A DNA stretch of 64,000 nt from Bosea sp. BIWAKO-01 (GCF_001748145.1 NZ_BCQA01000001.1:3312501-3376500), one strand, 5' to 3'. Positions 17,518-28,622 are shown, counted from the first letter of the stretch. Translations and numbers: made by a program. The notes: generated by a model from the sequence alone, not told the origin.

Positions 17518-18306
17518 TCAGCCAGCCGTCTTGAGCGCGGCGCGAAGCGCTTGTTCACCGACTTCGTTGCCGCAGATGATATCCTTGGCGCTGGTCGGCT
17601 GCTTGCCATCGAGCGTGCCGAAGGTACCGCCAGCCTCGCGGATCATCACGGCGCCCGCCGCGAAGTCCCAGGTGTTGAGGCCGCGTTCCCAGTAAGCGTC
17701 CATGCGGCCGGCCGCGACATAGGCGATATCGAGCGCGGCGGAGCCCATGCGGCGGACATTGGCAAAGCGCGTCATGACGGCGCCGAGCTCGCGCAGAAAG
17801 AGCGGGTGGCCACCCTTGCCGATATGGGGCACGCCCATGCTGATCAGCATGTCGGTCGGCTCACGGCGACCGGAAACCCGCATGCGGCGATTGTTGACAT
17901 AGGCGCCTTTGCCCTTCTCGGCGATGAAGAGCTCGTCCTTGGCTGCATCATAGACGATGCCCGCGACGAACTGGTTGTCGCGCTCCAGCGCGACCGAGAT
18001 GTTCCAATGCGGGATGCCGCGCAGGAAGTTATGGGTGCCGTCGAGCGGGTCGATATGCCAGCGGTTGCTCTCGTCGGTGCCGTGGACGACGCCGCTCTCC
18101 TCCATGACGAAGCCGTAGCCCGGTCTGGCCTTCTCCAGCGATTCGCGCAGGATGCTCTCGGCCTTGTGGTCGGCCTTCGAGACGAAATCGCCTGGGCCCT
18201 TGGCGAGCACCTGCAGGTTCTCGATTTCACCGAAGTCGCGCTTCAGCGAACGGGACGCCTTCATCACGGCGTCGGTCATCACGGTCATCAGGGGGGAGCG
18301 GATCAT
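17518..18306 (-). CDS. Inositol monophosphatase family enzyme
   Basis: Mg-dependent sugar/nucleotide phosphatase of 262 residues. The metal-site residues are present: Glu70 in VMEESG, and Asp86/Asp89 in HIDPLDGTHNF. The C-terminal motif ERGLNTWDFAAGAVMIREAG supplies the last aspartate. The size and the GSAALDIAYVAAGRMDAY segment fit SuhB-type inositol-1-phosphatases. Histidinol-phosphate or PAP phosphatase activity cannot be excluded. It lies 71 bp after the Sel1-repeat gene on the same strand and ahead of the MotA-like gene. Confidence 0.9.
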   Translation of the reverse strand: MIRSPLMTVMTDAVMKASRSLKRDFGEIENLQVLAKGPGDFVSKADHKAESILRESLEKARPGYGFVMEESGVVHGTDESNRWHIDPLDGTHNFLRGIPHWNISVALERDNQFVAGIVYDAAKDELFIAEKGKGAYVNNRRMRVSGRREPTDMLISMGVPHIGKGGHPLFLRELGAVMTRFANVRRMGSAALDIAYVAAGRMDAYWERGLNTWDFAAGAVMIREAGGTFGTLDGKQPTSAKDIICGNEVGEQALRAALKTAG

Positions 18307-18377
18307 CTAAAACCTCATGCGCGCCTTGAACGCGAGAAGGCCGGCAGCGCCATCGCTCCGGCCTGGAAATTCTGCCG

Positions 18378-19313
18378 TCACTTGCTCGGCTGGCTCGGCG
18401 TAGTCAAGGCCGTGCCCTCGATCCGGTCGGCGGCGACGCGTGCGATCCGGTTCATTTGCTCAGGTGTCATGCGATCGAGCAACTGGTCGAGCATGGGATC
18501 GTCGAGGCCCTGGGCCCTGGCGGCGAGATGCCAGGCAGCGGCCTCGGCACTGTCGGGAGCGATGCCGCGGCCAGCCAGATAGAGACGGGCGATGCGGTTC
18601 TGCGCAATCGCATTGCCCTTGTAGGCGGCGCGCAGGAAGAGCTTGGCGGCTGCCGTTTCGTCTGCGGCGACGCCTTCGCCATTGAACAGCATGATCGCAT
18701 ATTCGATCTCGCCCGCGACATTGCCGCTCTCGGCCGCCTTTGCCATCCACTCGGCCGCCTTCGTATTGTCCTGCGGCACGCTGCGGCCCTGCTTGTACAG
18801 CACGCCCAATGCGTGTTCGGCATCCCCGATACCGGCCTTCGCAGCGATCTCGATAGCCGCAACGGCCCGTTTGTCGTCGGTCTCCTTGCCTATCGCAAGC
18901 AGCGCCAGGGCCAGGTTGTAGTTGGCAGCCGGATGGCCGGCTGCGGCGGCACGTTCCAGCAGTTGGCCGGCTTTGGCAGGGTCGCGCTTGCTGTTGCGCT
19001 GGTCGAGCAAAGCGATGGCGAGCGCATAGGCTGCGTTGATGTCGCCACGGTCGGCTGCGCGCTCATACCATTCGGTGGCGGCCGTGGTGTTTTCCGGGAC
19101 GCCCAGACCCAGGCGATAGATTTCGCCGAGCAGTGTCATGGCCGCGGCGTCGGTATTGTCCGCTTCTATGCGCTTCAGCGCCTCTTCCTGAGCCCGGCGA
19201 TAGTGGCCGGCCTGAAAGGCGCCATAGGCGAGGTCGATATCGGCGGCCGATGCAAGGCTGGCCGGCGCGAGCGCCAGCCCGACGAGCAGCAGGCTGCGCC
19301 GAAGGCGTCTCAC
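18378..19313 (-). CDS. Secreted Sel1/tetratricopeptide-repeat protein
   Basis: Protein of 311 residues with an N-terminal signal peptide (RRSLLLVGLALAPASLASAA, cleavage after about residue 23). It then has six or so Sel1-type helical repeats such as AMTLLGEIYRLGLGVPENTT, DAEHALGVLYKQGRSVPQDN and AQNRIARLYLAGRGIAPDSA. It is presumably a periplasmic scaffold for protein contacts. Its start overlaps the thiE-like stop by 4 bases, so it is translationally coupled to the two upstream genes. No catalytic motif is present. Confidence 0.85.
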   Translation of the reverse strand: MRRLRRSLLLVGLALAPASLASAADIDLAYGAFQAGHYRRAQEEALKRIEADNTDAAAMTLLGEIYRLGLGVPENTTAATEWYERAADRGDINAAYALAIALLDQRNSKRDPAKAGQLLERAAAAGHPAANYNLALALLAIGKETDDKRAVAAIEIAAKAGIGDAEHALGVLYKQGRSVPQDNTKAAEWMAKAAESGNVAGEIEYAIMLFNGEGVAADETAAAKLFLRAAYKGNAIAQNRIARLYLAGRGIAPDSAEAAAWHLAARAQGLDDPMLDQLLDRMTPEQMNRIARVAADRIEGTALTTPSQPSK

Positions 19314-19963
19314 CGGCCGGCCTTCCGGGTTGCGCAGGCGGCAATCGCCGCATTGGCGGCCTCGACAAGCGCGCGGATATCCTGATCGTCACCAAAGGCC
19401 CATTCACCTAGCGCGACGAATTCGGCGCCGGTTTCGACAAGCGCCGGCACGGATGCCGCGTCGGGTGCATAGGCCACGCATGGTGTCTCGAAGATCTCCG
19501 CCCACCAGGTGGCGCGCTCGACGACTGCCGGCAATGGCGGCATCGAGCCATCAGGCCGCGGTTCGCCGAACATCACGTAGTCGACGCCGGCCTCGCCGAC
19601 ATCCATGGCGTCGTGGCGGGCGCGCAGGCCGCCGGCGCCGATGATGCGTTCATCGCGCAGGCTGGAGCGAGCCTCGCGGATCGCCTCCGGGCCCTCGACC
19701 AGGTGGACGCCATCGGCGCCACCGCGTGTCGCAATCAGCGCCGAACCTTCGACGACGAGCGCGACGCTGTTGGACTGGACGGGGCCGGCTATGCGCTTGA
19801 CGCGCTCGATCCGGCTGCGGTCGTCGCCCTCGGTGAGGCGTAGCAGCACGGCGGCGACGTCGCCGCCGGCGAAGGCCTGCATCAGGCGGAATGACATGGC
19901 CTCGGCATCCGCGACAGGCGGAGTGACGAGCATGAGGCGGGTCTGTGAAGATGTCATGGTCAT
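19310..19963 (-). CDS. Thiamine phosphate synthase-like protein (ThiE family), degenerate
   Basis: TIM-barrel protein of 217 residues resembling ThiE, which joins HMP-pyrophosphate and thiazole phosphate. The GADGVHL motif and the barrel segment AGVDYVMFGEP are readable. However, the typical GxSxH region is replaced by GAGGLRARHDA, and the phosphate-binding C-terminus is weak. It may be a ThiE-like protein with another role, as seen in other rhizobia. The start overlaps the benE stop as ATGA, and the stop overlaps the Sel1 gene by 4 bases. The three genes form a coupled operon. No other thiamine genes are visible. Confidence 0.7.
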   Translation of the reverse strand: MTMTSSQTRLMLVTPPVADAEAMSFRLMQAFAGGDVAAVLLRLTEGDDRSRIERVKRIAGPVQSNSVALVVEGSALIATRGGADGVHLVEGPEAIREARSSLRDERIIGAGGLRARHDAMDVGEAGVDYVMFGEPRPDGSMPPLPAVVERATWWAEIFETPCVAYAPDAASVPALVETGAEFVALGEWAFGDDQDIRALVEAANAAIAACATRKAGR

Positions 19964-21114
19964 GATCTTGCGCGCAAACGGCCTGCGAGAGCGTCCAATG
20001 TCAAGACCGCAAGTCCGGCGACGAGACTCCAGAAAGCGGAGCCGACACCGAAAAGCGAGAGACTGGACGCCGCAACGGCGAAGGTGATGACGGCGGCGAA
20101 GCGCTCGGAATCCTTGGCCATGGACTGGCCGAGCGCGCCTGTCAGCGAGCCGATGAGGCCGAGCCCCGCGACCGCGACGATCAGCGCCTTGGGCATGGCG
20201 ATGATGAGCGCGAGCAGCAGACCGGCCGTCGCGGCGATGCCTAGCCAGAACAGACCGTAGGCGATGCCGGCCTTCCAGCGTTGCTTGGGGTCGGGATGAG
20301 TGTCGGCGCCCGTGCAGATCGAGGCGCTGATCGCTGCGAGATTGACCATATGCGCGCCGGTCGGCGCCGTGATGAAGGACATCAGCCCGGTGACGAACAG
20401 GCTGGGCGCGGTCGGCGGATGATAGCCGGCGGCGCGCAGCACGGCGAAGCCCGGCAGGTTCTGCGCCGCCATGGTGACGAGATAGAGCGGGATGCCGATG
20501 CCGATGATCGCGGTCAGGTCGAAGCGCGGCCAGGTCAGGACGAGCTCGGTCAGCGCCATGTTGCCGCTGGGCAGGGTCGCGAGCCCGGTTCCAAAGCTCA
20601 GCGCCAGGCCGGCGGAGAGCGCGGCGATGACGCCGAGGAACGGGTTGATCAGGCGCGCGACCAGGAAAACGGCGAGCAGCGTCAGGACAAGGGCGGGTTG
20701 CAGCTTCATCTCGTCGAAGACCGCGACCACGAAGCGGAAGATAACGCCGGCAAGCATGGCCGAGGCGATGGTCATCGGAATCCGCTCGATCAACGCGCCG
20801 AGCGGCCGGAAGGTGGCGGTCAGCATCATCAGGGCGGCCGCGGCGAGGAAGCCGCCGATCGCGGCCGCGAGATCAAAGCCGCTTGCGGCCGCAATCAGTG
20901 CTGCACCGGGCGTGGACCAGGCGCAAATGATCGGCATCCGATGGCGCCAGGACAGCCAGATGCTGGCAAGCCCCTTGGCGATGGCGAGCCCGACGATCCA
21001 GGACACTGTCTGCGCTTGCGTCGCGCCAATGGCCTGCGCCGCGGCAAGCACGACCGCCACGGAGGCGGCAAAGCCGACAAAGACCGCGACCAGCGCGGAA
21101 AAGACGATCGACAT
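19960..21114 (-). CDS. BenE family benzoate/H+ symporter-like membrane protein
   Basis: Polytopic inner membrane protein of 384 residues with about eleven hydrophobic helices. It matches the BenE family in length and in segments such as MPIICAWSTPGAALIAA and FITAPTGAHMVNLAAISASI. Family members import benzoate with protons, but no aromatic-degradation genes are nearby and many BenE proteins are uncharacterised, so the substrate is open. It is the first gene of the three-gene coupled operon benE-thiE-sel1. Confidence 0.85.
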   Translation of the reverse strand: MSIVFSALVAVFVGFAASVAVVLAAAQAIGATQAQTVSWIVGLAIAKGLASIWLSWRHRMPIICAWSTPGAALIAAASGFDLAAAIGGFLAAAALMMLTATFRPLGALIERIPMTIASAMLAGVIFRFVVAVFDEMKLQPALVLTLLAVFLVARLINPFLGVIAALSAGLALSFGTGLATLPSGNMALTELVLTWPRFDLTAIIGIGIPLYLVTMAAQNLPGFAVLRAAGYHPPTAPSLFVTGLMSFITAPTGAHMVNLAAISASICTGADTHPDPKQRWKAGIAYGLFWLGIAATAGLLLALIIAMPKALIVAVAGLGLIGSLTGALGQSMAKDSERFAAVITFAVAASSLSLFGVGSAFWSLVAGLAVLTLDALAGRLRARS

Positions 21115-21272
21115 CGGGCACTACCGCGGCAGTAAGGCAGGCCGCGCAGGGGGGGCGCGACCAGACGGGCCTTTCCTTGAACCAGAAAAGCAGGGCGCCC
21201 GGAAGGGCAGGGACGAAACCGGCGCATGTCCGCGGCGCCTGTCTCTGAGTTGCCATGGCCGCCCCTGAACGT

Positions 21273-21300
21273 GAAACGCCCGGCGAAAGCCGGGCGTTTC
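21273..21300. terminator. Hairpin terminator downstream of fba
   Basis: A perfect 12-bp stem, GAAACGCCCGGC (21273-21284) with GCCGGGCGTTTC (21289-21300), around a GAAA loop. It lies 69 bp beyond the fba stop on the minus strand and probably ends the glycolytic operon. Confidence 0.7.
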
Positions 21301-21368
21301 TGTTCGATGCATTCGGGTCTGGGTCGCAACCTTGCGTCGCGCTGGCCCACTCGCCCGAGTGGGGTGTC

Positions 21369-22451
21369 CTACGCGGCCCTGTTGCCGGCAAAGGTCGGGT
21401 CGAGTTCACCCTTGGCATAGCGCTTGGCCATCTCGGCCGTGGTCGCGACGCGCTTAATCTTCGAGGCCTGTCCGGCGGTGTTGAACTCCTGCAGGCGCAA
21501 CGTGCAGAGCTTGGTCATCGCCTCCATGGCGGGCTTCAGATATTTGCGCGGGTCGAATTCGCCGGGATGCTCGGAGAGGATCTTCCGGATCTGGCCGGTC
21601 ATGGCCATGCGATTGTCGGTGTCGATATTGATCTTGCGCACGCCGTGCTTGATGCCGCGCTGGATCTCCTCGACAGGCACGCCCCAGGTCTGGGGCATCT
21701 TGCCGCCATACTGGTTGATGATGTCCTGCAGGTCCTGCGGCACCGAAGAGGAGCCGTGCATCACGAGATGCATGTTCGGCAGCTTCTTGTGGATCTCCTC
21801 GATGACATGCATGGCGAGGATCGCGCCGTCGGGCTTGCGCGTGAACTTGTAGGCGCCGTGCGAGGTGCCCATGGCGATGGCGAGCGCATCGACCTTGGTC
21901 TCCGCGACGAATTTCACGGCCTCCTCCGGATTGGTCAGGAGCTGGTCATGGGAGAGCTTGCCCTCGAAGCCATGGCCGTCCTCCTTCTCGCCTTCGCCGC
22001 TTTCCAGCGAGCCGAGCACACCGAGCTCGCCCTCGACCGAGATGCCGCCGAGATGAGCCATCTCGGTCACCGTCTTGGTCACACCGACATTGTAGTCCCA
22101 GTCGCCTGGGGTCTTGCCGTCGGCCTTGAGCGAGCCGTCCATCATCACCGAGGTGAAGCCGGCCTGGATCGCGGTCATGCAGGTCGCCGGCTCGTTGCCG
22201 TGGTCGAGATGAACGCAGACCGGGATATGCGGATAGATCTCCGTGACGGCGTCCATCATGTGCTTGAGCATGATGTCATTGGCGTAGGAGCGGGCGCCGC
22301 GCGAGGCCTGGATGATGACGGGCGCATCGGTCGCGTCCGCTGCGGCCATGATCGCCAGTGCCTGTTCCATGTTGTTGATGTTGAAGGCGGGCACGCCGTA
22401 ATCGTTCTCGGCGGCATGGTCGAGCAGTTGGCGAAGCGTGATGCGGGCCAC
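21369..22451 (-). CDS. fba: Class II fructose-bisphosphate aldolase
   Basis: Zinc aldolase of 360 residues that splits or forms fructose-1,6-bisphosphate in glycolysis, gluconeogenesis and the Calvin cycle. It carries [13 protein letters not shown], the zinc-histidine motif VHLDHG, and KINIDTDNR near the C-terminus. The start is GTG at 22451, because GGGAGG lies seven bases before it and the protein then begins [13 protein letters not shown], as in relatives. The frame upstream to 22565 is not family-like. It is the last gene of the tkt-gap-pgk-fba cluster, 216 bp after the small membrane protein gene. Confidence 0.95.
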   Translation of the reverse strand: MARITLRQLLDHAAENDYGVPAFNINNMEQALAIMAAADATDAPVIIQASRGARSYANDIMLKHMMDAVTEIYPHIPVCVHLDHGNEPATCMTAIQAGFTSVMMDGSLKADGKTPGDWDYNVGVTKTVTEMAHLGGISVEGELGVLGSLESGEGEKEDGHGFEGKLSHDQLLTNPEEAVKFVAETKVDALAIAMGTSHGAYKFTRKPDGAILAMHVIEEIHKKLPNMHLVMHGSSSVPQDLQDIINQYGGKMPQTWGVPVEEIQRGIKHGVRKINIDTDNRMAMTGQIRKILSEHPGEFDPRKYLKPAMEAMTKLCTLRLQEFNTAGQASKIKRVATTAEMAKRYAKGELDPTFAGNRAA

Positions 22452-22667
22452 TTTGGTCCTCCCTTTGGGCTTAGAAGCGTTCGGGGAGGATTTAGTGCGG
22501 ATGGCCTGCGATGGCAAAGCGAAAGCGGCCGCAGCGTGAATGCGGTTCGCGGCCTCGCACCTCAATCACCTCGCCTGCTCGGCGAAGTTGCTGTTGCGGC
22601 ATGGCTCATCGCGAGCCGTCCGACGGTTCGCGTGCCTCGATTACCGGCGGGCTCCTGACGGAAGGTC

Positions 22668-22859
22668 TCAGCCGAACAGGCGCTCGTGGATGGCTGAGGC
22701 GCAGTGATTCACCGGGCCTACTGCCAGAACGCCGACGCTGCCGATCGGCAACCAACGCGCGCCAGGCCAACCGAGGATATCGGCAAGCAGATAGGTCGCC
22801 AGTACCGCCAGCGCCGCCGCGCAGGCATGGAACAGGACGATGAAAGCGTTGCGGCTCAC
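22668..22859 (-). CDS. 63-residue membrane protein translationally coupled to pgk
   Basis: Small open frame starting at GTG 22859, whose start codon overlaps the pgk stop (GTGA). The product has one long hydrophobic stretch, or two short ones ([20 protein letters not shown] and [10 protein letters not shown]), and a short polar tail ending HERLFG. I do not recognise a family. Coupling to pgk and the membrane-helix composition argue that it is real, but it could be a chance frame in GC-rich DNA. Confidence 0.45.
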   Translation of the reverse strand: MSRNAFIVLFHACAAALAVLATYLLADILGWPGARWLPIGSVGVLAVGPVNHCASAIHERLFG

Positions 22860-24046
22860 CGCGCCCGCAGCGCTTCGACCCCCGGCAGGGCCTTGCCTTC
22901 CATCCATTCGAGGAAGGCACCACCCGCCGTCGAGACATAGGACAGCTCGTCGGCAACCCCGGCATGGTTCATCGCTGCGACGGTGTCGCCACCGCCAGCG
23001 ACTGCCACCAACTTGCCTGCCTTGACGCGCTCGGCCGCAGCCTTGGCGACGGTGACCGTCGCCGTGTCGAAAGGATGCAGCTCGAAGGCGCCGAAGGGGC
23101 CGTTCCACACCAGCGTCCTGACGGTGTCGAGCTTGAGCACGACCTCGGCGACGCTGAGCGGGCCGGCATCGAGGATCATCTCGTCGGCAGCGACCTCGGT
23201 GATCGGCACGACGCGGTGTCCGGGATTGGCCTTGAACTCACGGGCGACCAGCGCATCGACCGGCAACATGATCTCGCAGCCGGCGGCCCTGGCCTTCTCC
23301 TCGATCTCGCGGGCGGTCGCGAGGAGATCATGCTCGCAGAGCGACTTGCCGACATCGACGCCGCGTGCGGCGAGGAAGGTGTTGGCCATGCCGCCACCGA
23401 TGGCGAGGACGTCGACCTTCTTCACCAGGTTGCCAAGCAGCTCGAGCTTGGTCGAGACCTTGGCGCCGCCGACGATCGCCATCACCGGGCGGGCGGGATT
23501 GTCGAGCCCGGCGCTCAGCGCTTCCAGCTCGGCCTGCATGGTCCGGCCGGCATAGGCCGGCAGGACATGGGCGAGGCCCTCGGTCGAAGCATGGGCACGG
23601 TGGGCGGCGGAGAAGGCGTCATTGACGAAGATGTCGCCATTGGCGGCGAGCGCCCGGACGAAGGCGGCGTCGTTCTTCTCGTCGCCCGCATGAAAACGGG
23701 TGTTTTCCAGCAGCAGGACTTCGCCGCTCTTGGCGGCGGCGACGGCCTTGGCGGTGTCGTCACCGATGCAGTCATCGACAAAGATCACCGGCTGGCCAAG
23801 CCGATGGGCGAGCGCCATGGCGACCGGCTTCAGCGAATCCTTGGGATCGCGACCCTTTGGCCGGCCGAAATGCGCGAGCAGGATGACCTTGCCACCCTTC
23901 TGCGAGATTTCGCGAATGGTTGGCAGGACACGGTCGATGCGTGTCGTGTCGGTGACCTTGCCGGCGTCCATCGGCACGTTCAGGTCGACACGGACAAGGA
24001 CGCGCTTGCCGGCGAGATCGGCGTCGTCGAGCGTGCGGAAGCTCAT
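22856..24046 (-). CDS. pgk: Phosphoglycerate kinase
   Basis: Cytosolic kinase of 396 residues that interconverts 1,3-bisphosphoglycerate and 3-phosphoglycerate with ATP. It shows the N-terminal substrate site [13 protein letters not shown], the HFGRPKG motif, [13 protein letters not shown], and the ATP-site glycines in [11 protein letters not shown]. Length is normal. Its start overlaps the upstream coiled-coil membrane gene by 4 bases and its stop overlaps the start of a 63-codon frame. It belongs to the tkt-gap-pgk-fba cluster. Confidence 0.97.
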   Translation of the reverse strand: MSFRTLDDADLAGKRVLVRVDLNVPMDAGKVTDTTRIDRVLPTIREISQKGGKVILLAHFGRPKGRDPKDSLKPVAMALAHRLGQPVIFVDDCIGDDTAKAVAAAKSGEVLLLENTRFHAGDEKNDAAFVRALAANGDIFVNDAFSAAHRAHASTEGLAHVLPAYAGRTMQAELEALSAGLDNPARPVMAIVGGAKVSTKLELLGNLVKKVDVLAIGGGMANTFLAARGVDVGKSLCEHDLLATAREIEEKARAAGCEIMLPVDALVAREFKANPGHRVVPITEVAADEMILDAGPLSVAEVVLKLDTVRTLVWNGPFGAFELHPFDTATVTVAKAAAERVKAGKLVAVAGGGDTVAAMNHAGVADELSYVSTAGGAFLEWMEGKALPGVEALRAR

Positions 24047-24504
24047 CGCGGCAGAAGTCCCGGAAACAGACCCGGCACGCCGAATTTCAGCACCAGGATG
24101 GTGAGCAGCACGGTGAGAACGGCAGTGACGAGGGCGGTCGTGAACAGGGTTGCCGAACGCGGTGTCGCGTCGACGCGCTCGCGCAACGCTGCGACCTCCT
24201 GGCGGATTCCCGCGAAGTCCATGGCGCCGGTCGCTGTCTCCACCTTGGCGGCACTGCGCTCCAGCGAGGCCTCGGCGCGGGTGAAGACGGCCTCGTAGCG
24301 GGCGAACTTCTCCTCGATGCGCGCAGCCTTGTCTTCGATGCGAGAGAGCTGGTCGAGCTTGCGCGGCTCCGCGGTTGGCGCCGCCTCCTCGCTCCGGCTG
24401 GCTGCGGAGAGAGCCGTCACCGTTGCTCCCGTCGCGCTGGGCGCAGCGATGAAGGGCTCGGATGGGCTCGCCGGCGCGGCGACGGTCGGCTCGATCTTGG
24501 TCAT
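24043..24504 (-). CDS. Unknown coiled-coil protein with C-terminal membrane anchor
   Basis: Protein of 153 residues, not recognised. The first 50 residues are Ala/Pro/Ser-rich and disordered-looking. Residues about 50-115 form a charged coiled coil ([20 protein letters not shown]). Residues about 118-140 are one membrane helix ([20 protein letters not shown]). This is a tail-anchored layout. It lies between gap and pgk, with its stop overlapping the pgk start as ATGA, so it is cotranslated with glycolytic enzymes. The ATG at 24504 is preceded by GGAAAG; a start five codons earlier is also possible. Confidence 0.7.
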   Translation of the reverse strand: MTKIEPTVAAPASPSEPFIAAPSATGATVTALSAASRSEEAAPTAEPRKLDQLSRIEDKAARIEEKFARYEAVFTRAEASLERSAAKVETATGAMDFAGIRQEVAALRERVDATPRSATLFTTALVTAVLTVLLTILVLKFGVPGLFPGLLPR

Positions 24505-24536
24505 GCGCTTTCCGTTCATTCGAGAAGGGTCAGGCG

Positions 24537-24560
24537 GGGCCCGGCAGCGCGCCGGGTCCC
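24537..24560 (-). terminator. Hairpin after gap, possible attenuator
   Basis: CCCGGC (24540-24545) pairs with GCCGGG (24551-24556), and flanking GGG pairs with CCC across a one-base bulge. It lies 14 bp beyond the gap stop on the minus strand with no T run. It may reduce, rather than stop, read-through into pgk. Confidence 0.35.
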
Positions 24561-24573
24561 GCCGGCCGTTACG

Positions 24574-25584
<1,011 letters not shown>

Positions 25585-25681
25585 CTCAATCCTCTCCTTC
25601 GCCGTTTCACGGCGCGTTGGCCGTTATTCACGCGGGCAAATCGGCCAAAGCATGGCCAAACGCAAGTGTCCGCGTGAAAAC

Positions 25682-27679
25682 TCAGCCGTTATGCCGCTTC
25701 AATGCGGCTTCGACCACTGCGTCGGGCGTAATGCCGAAATGCTTGTAGACGTCCTTGTAGGGGCCGCTGGCGCCGAAGGAAGCCATGCCGACGAAGATGC
25801 CGTCATGGCCGATCACCGCATCCCAGCCGAAGCGGACGGCTGCCTCGATCGCGATCTTGACTGGGGCCTCGCCAATGATCTGGTTCTGCGTCGCCTCGTC
25901 CTGAGCGAGCAGCAATTCGAGCGAGGGCACGGAGACGACACGGGCGCGGACGCCCTTCTCGGCCAGGAGCTTGCGGGCGGCAACGGCGATCTCGAGTTCA
26001 GAGCCGGACGCGAAGAGCGAGACCTGCGCCTTGCCGCCCGCGGCCGCCTGCAACTCATAGGCGCCCTTGGCCGAGCGGTTGGTCGCGGTGCCATCCGTGC
26101 GGAGCTGCGCGAGATTCTGACGCGAGAGCGCCAGCACGGTCGGCCCTCCGGTCCGCTCAAGAGCGATCTGCCAGGCTTCCGCCGTCTCGATCGCGTCGGC
26201 CGGGCGCAGCACGCGCATGTTCGGCATCGAGCGAAGCGAGGCGAGATGCTCGACCGGCTGGTGGGTTGGGCCGTCCTCGCCCAGGCCGATCGAGTCATGG
26301 GTCATGACATAGACGACCGGCAGGCCCATCAGGGCCGCCAGACGCATCGAGGGGCGGGCGTAGTCGGCGAAGACCAGGAAGGTGCCGCCGGCGGTGCGGA
26401 AGCCGCCATGCAGGGTGATGCCGTTCATCGCGGCAGCCATTCCGTGTTCACGGATGCCGTAACGGATGTAGCGGCCCTTCGGGGTCTTGAGCGTGAAGTC
26501 TTCCAGCCCCTTCGCCTTGGTGTTGTTCGACGGCGTCAGGTCGGCCGAGCCCGAGACCAGCTCCGGCATCACCGGCACGATGACGTCGAGGGCGAGCTCA
26601 GAGGCCTTGCGGGTCGCGACGGTGACCGGGTTGGCGGCAAGGGCCTTCTTGTGGGCGACGATCACCTTGTCGAGCTTGCCCGGAATCGTATGGGCGAGGC
26701 GGCGCTCGAACTCGGCGCGCTTGCGTGGCGACAGCGCCTCGAAGCGGACGAGCCAGTCCTTGTGGGCGAGGTGGCCGGCCGAGCCGAAGGCGCGCCAGCT
26801 CTTGAGGACGTCGGGGGCAATCTCGAAGGCTGCGCCGGTGATGCCGAGCTTGGCCTTCGCGGCTGCGAGTTCCTCGGCGCCAAGCGGCTCGCCATGAGCC
26901 TTGGAGGTGCCAGCCTTCTTCGGTGCGCCGAAGCCGATCACGGTCTTGCAGGCGATCATGGTCGGCTTGTTCGACTTCTGGGCGCGGCGGATCGCGGCCT
27001 CGATCGCATCGGGATCATGGCCGTCGACGCGCTCGGAGCGCCAGCCGCAGGCCTTGAAGCGCGCGACCTGGTCGACCGAGTCGGAGATCGAGAGCGGGCC
27101 ATCGATCGAGATGCCGTTATCGTCCCAGAGAACGATCAGCTTGTTGAGCTTGTGGTGGCCGGCAAGCGCGATCGCTTCCTGGCTGATGCCTTCCATCAGG
27201 TCGCCGTCGGAGGCCAGGACATAGGTCTTGTGGTCGACGACCTTCTTGCCGAATTCGGCGGCGAGCATGCGCTCTGCCATGGCCATGCCGACTGCCGTGG
27301 CGAGACCCTGGCCAAGCGGGCCGGTGGTGGTCTCGACGCCGACAGTCATGAAGTTTTCGGGATGCCCCGGGGTCTTCGACTCGAGTTGGCGGAACTTCTT
27401 GAGGTCGTCGAGGCCCATGCCCGGCGTGCCCGTGAGATAGAGCAGAGCGTAGAGCAGCATCGAGCCGTGACCGGCCGAGAGAATGAAGCGGTCGCGATCC
27501 GGCCAGCGCGGATCGGCGGCGTCGTAGTTCATGACGCGGGTAAACAGCACGGTTGCGACGTCGGCAGCACCCATCGGCAGGCCGGGATGGCCGGACTTCG
27601 CCTGCTCGACGCCATCCATTGCCAGGGCGCGAATGGCGTTGGCGAGCTTGTCGTGCTGGGCGCGGTCGATCGTGGTCAT
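25682..27679 (-). CDS. tkt: Transketolase
   Basis: Thiamine-diphosphate enzyme of 665 residues that transfers two-carbon units in the pentose phosphate and Calvin pathways. The TPP-binding GDGD region reads [13 protein letters not shown] and the substrate-side motif reads [13 protein letters not shown]. The middle domain has [15 protein letters not shown] chose ATG 27679 ([18 protein letters not shown]) because GGAG precedes it; the frame extends to 27742 without family likeness. It is the first gene of the minus-strand cluster and divergent from the DUF4164/zapA pair. Confidence 0.96.
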   Translation of the reverse strand: MTTIDRAQHDKLANAIRALAMDGVEQAKSGHPGLPMGAADVATVLFTRVMNYDAADPRWPDRDRFILSAGHGSMLLYALLYLTGTPGMGLDDLKKFRQLESKTPGHPENFMTVGVETTTGPLGQGLATAVGMAMAERMLAAEFGKKVVDHKTYVLASDGDLMEGISQEAIALAGHHKLNKLIVLWDDNGISIDGPLSISDSVDQVARFKACGWRSERVDGHDPDAIEAAIRRAQKSNKPTMIACKTVIGFGAPKKAGTSKAHGEPLGAEELAAAKAKLGITGAAFEIAPDVLKSWRAFGSAGHLAHKDWLVRFEALSPRKRAEFERRLAHTIPGKLDKVIVAHKKALAANPVTVATRKASELALDVIVPVMPELVSGSADLTPSNNTKAKGLEDFTLKTPKGRYIRYGIREHGMAAAMNGITLHGGFRTAGGTFLVFADYARPSMRLAALMGLPVVYVMTHDSIGLGEDGPTHQPVEHLASLRSMPNMRVLRPADAIETAEAWQIALERTGGPTVLALSRQNLAQLRTDGTATNRSAKGAYELQAAAGGKAQVSLFASGSELEIAVAARKLLAEKGVRARVVSVPSLELLLAQDEATQNQIIGEAPVKIAIEAAVRFGWDAVIGHDGIFVGMASFGASGPYKDVYKHFGITPDAVVEAALKRHNG

Positions 27680-27951
27680 GGTGTCATTGGCTCCGGCGGG
27701 CGGAAGGGCGCGTCCCGCGTCCGAACCATGCCGGAAGGGCATGAGGGCGACGGTCCGGTAGGCTTTCGGGGCATCGTTTTCGTGCGGGTGCTCGATAGGA
27801 TGCCCGCTCTCCCGGAGTCAATTCATCAGGGGGCTGCTATCACAGTTGAGAGCTGCGAATATCTGCCCGAAAGCGTTTCCCACTTGCTCACATCCTGCTT
27901 TAGGCTCGCGAATCATGGAGCCGGCTTCGAACTGAAAGGGAGGAGACGACC

Positions 27952-28239
27952 GTGGCGAGCCTGATGCTGGACAATGCGCTTGCGCGACTCGATAGCGCAC
28001 TCGCGCAACTCGAGGCGGCTGCGCGCCGACGCATCGAGGCGGAGCGCGGACGGGCCAATCTCGAAACCGAGCTGACGTTGATGCAGGACGACAGGGCCCG
28101 GCTCGCAGCGGAGCTCGATGGCGCGATCGCGCGCGTCGGCCAGGTCGAAACCGCGGCGGGCGACGTCGAACGCAGGCTGGAAAAGGCGTTGGGGGCGGTG
28201 GGCGACGTGATCGCCCGCGCCGAGGCGCGCGAGCACTGA
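27952..28239 (+). CDS. DUF4164 family coiled-coil protein
   Basis: Protein of 95 residues, almost wholly one charged alpha helix (ALARLDSALAQLEAAARRRI and following heptads). It matches the DUF4164 family found upstream of zapA in Hyphomicrobiales. The start is GTG at 27952, preceded by the strong ribosome site AGGGAGGAGA. The zapA gene follows at 14 bp, so a cell-division role is a reasonable inference but not shown. Confidence 0.8.
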   Translation: MASLMLDNALARLDSALAQLEAAARRRIEAERGRANLETELTLMQDDRARLAAELDGAIARVGQVETAAGDVERRLEKALGAVGDVIARAEAREH

Positions 28240-28253
28240 ATACGGAGGGCGTG

Positions 28254-28622
28254 ATGCCGCAGGTGAATGTCACGATCGCGGGCAAGGCCTATCGCATGGC
28301 CTGCGGCGACGGCGAGGAAGCCCATCTCGAAGGGCTCGCCAATCTCTATGACGGCAAGATCGATGAAATGCGCCAGGCTTTTGGCGAGATCGGCGACATG
28401 CGTCTGCATGTGATGGCCGCGCTGATGGTCGCCGACGAGGTGTCGGAGCTCAAGGAACGCGTCGCGACGCTGGAGAACATGCTCGCCGCCGTGCGCGGCG
28501 ATGCCGGCTCGGCCGATCAGCGCCTGGGCGAGGTCGAGGAGCGCGCCGCAGAAGCGCTGGTCACTGCGGCAGAGCGTATCGAAAGCGTGGCGCGCAGCCT
28601 GATCCCAAGTCCGGTCGGCTGA
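28254..28622 (+). CDS. zapA: Cell division protein ZapA
   Basis: FtsZ-ring stabilising protein of 122 residues. The N-terminal globular domain (PQVNVTIAGKAYRMACGDGE) is followed by a coiled-coil dimerisation helix (DEVSELKERVATLENMLAAV). The C-terminal tail, about 30 residues longer than E. coli ZapA, is usual in alphaproteobacteria. I prefer ATG 28254 over GTG 28251 because GGAGG would be only two bases from the GTG. It is cotranscribed with the DUF4164 gene. Confidence 0.9.
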   Translation: MPQVNVTIAGKAYRMACGDGEEAHLEGLANLYDGKIDEMRQAFGEIGDMRLHVMAALMVADEVSELKERVATLENMLAAVRGDAGSADQRLGEVEERAAEALVTAAERIESVARSLIPSPVG

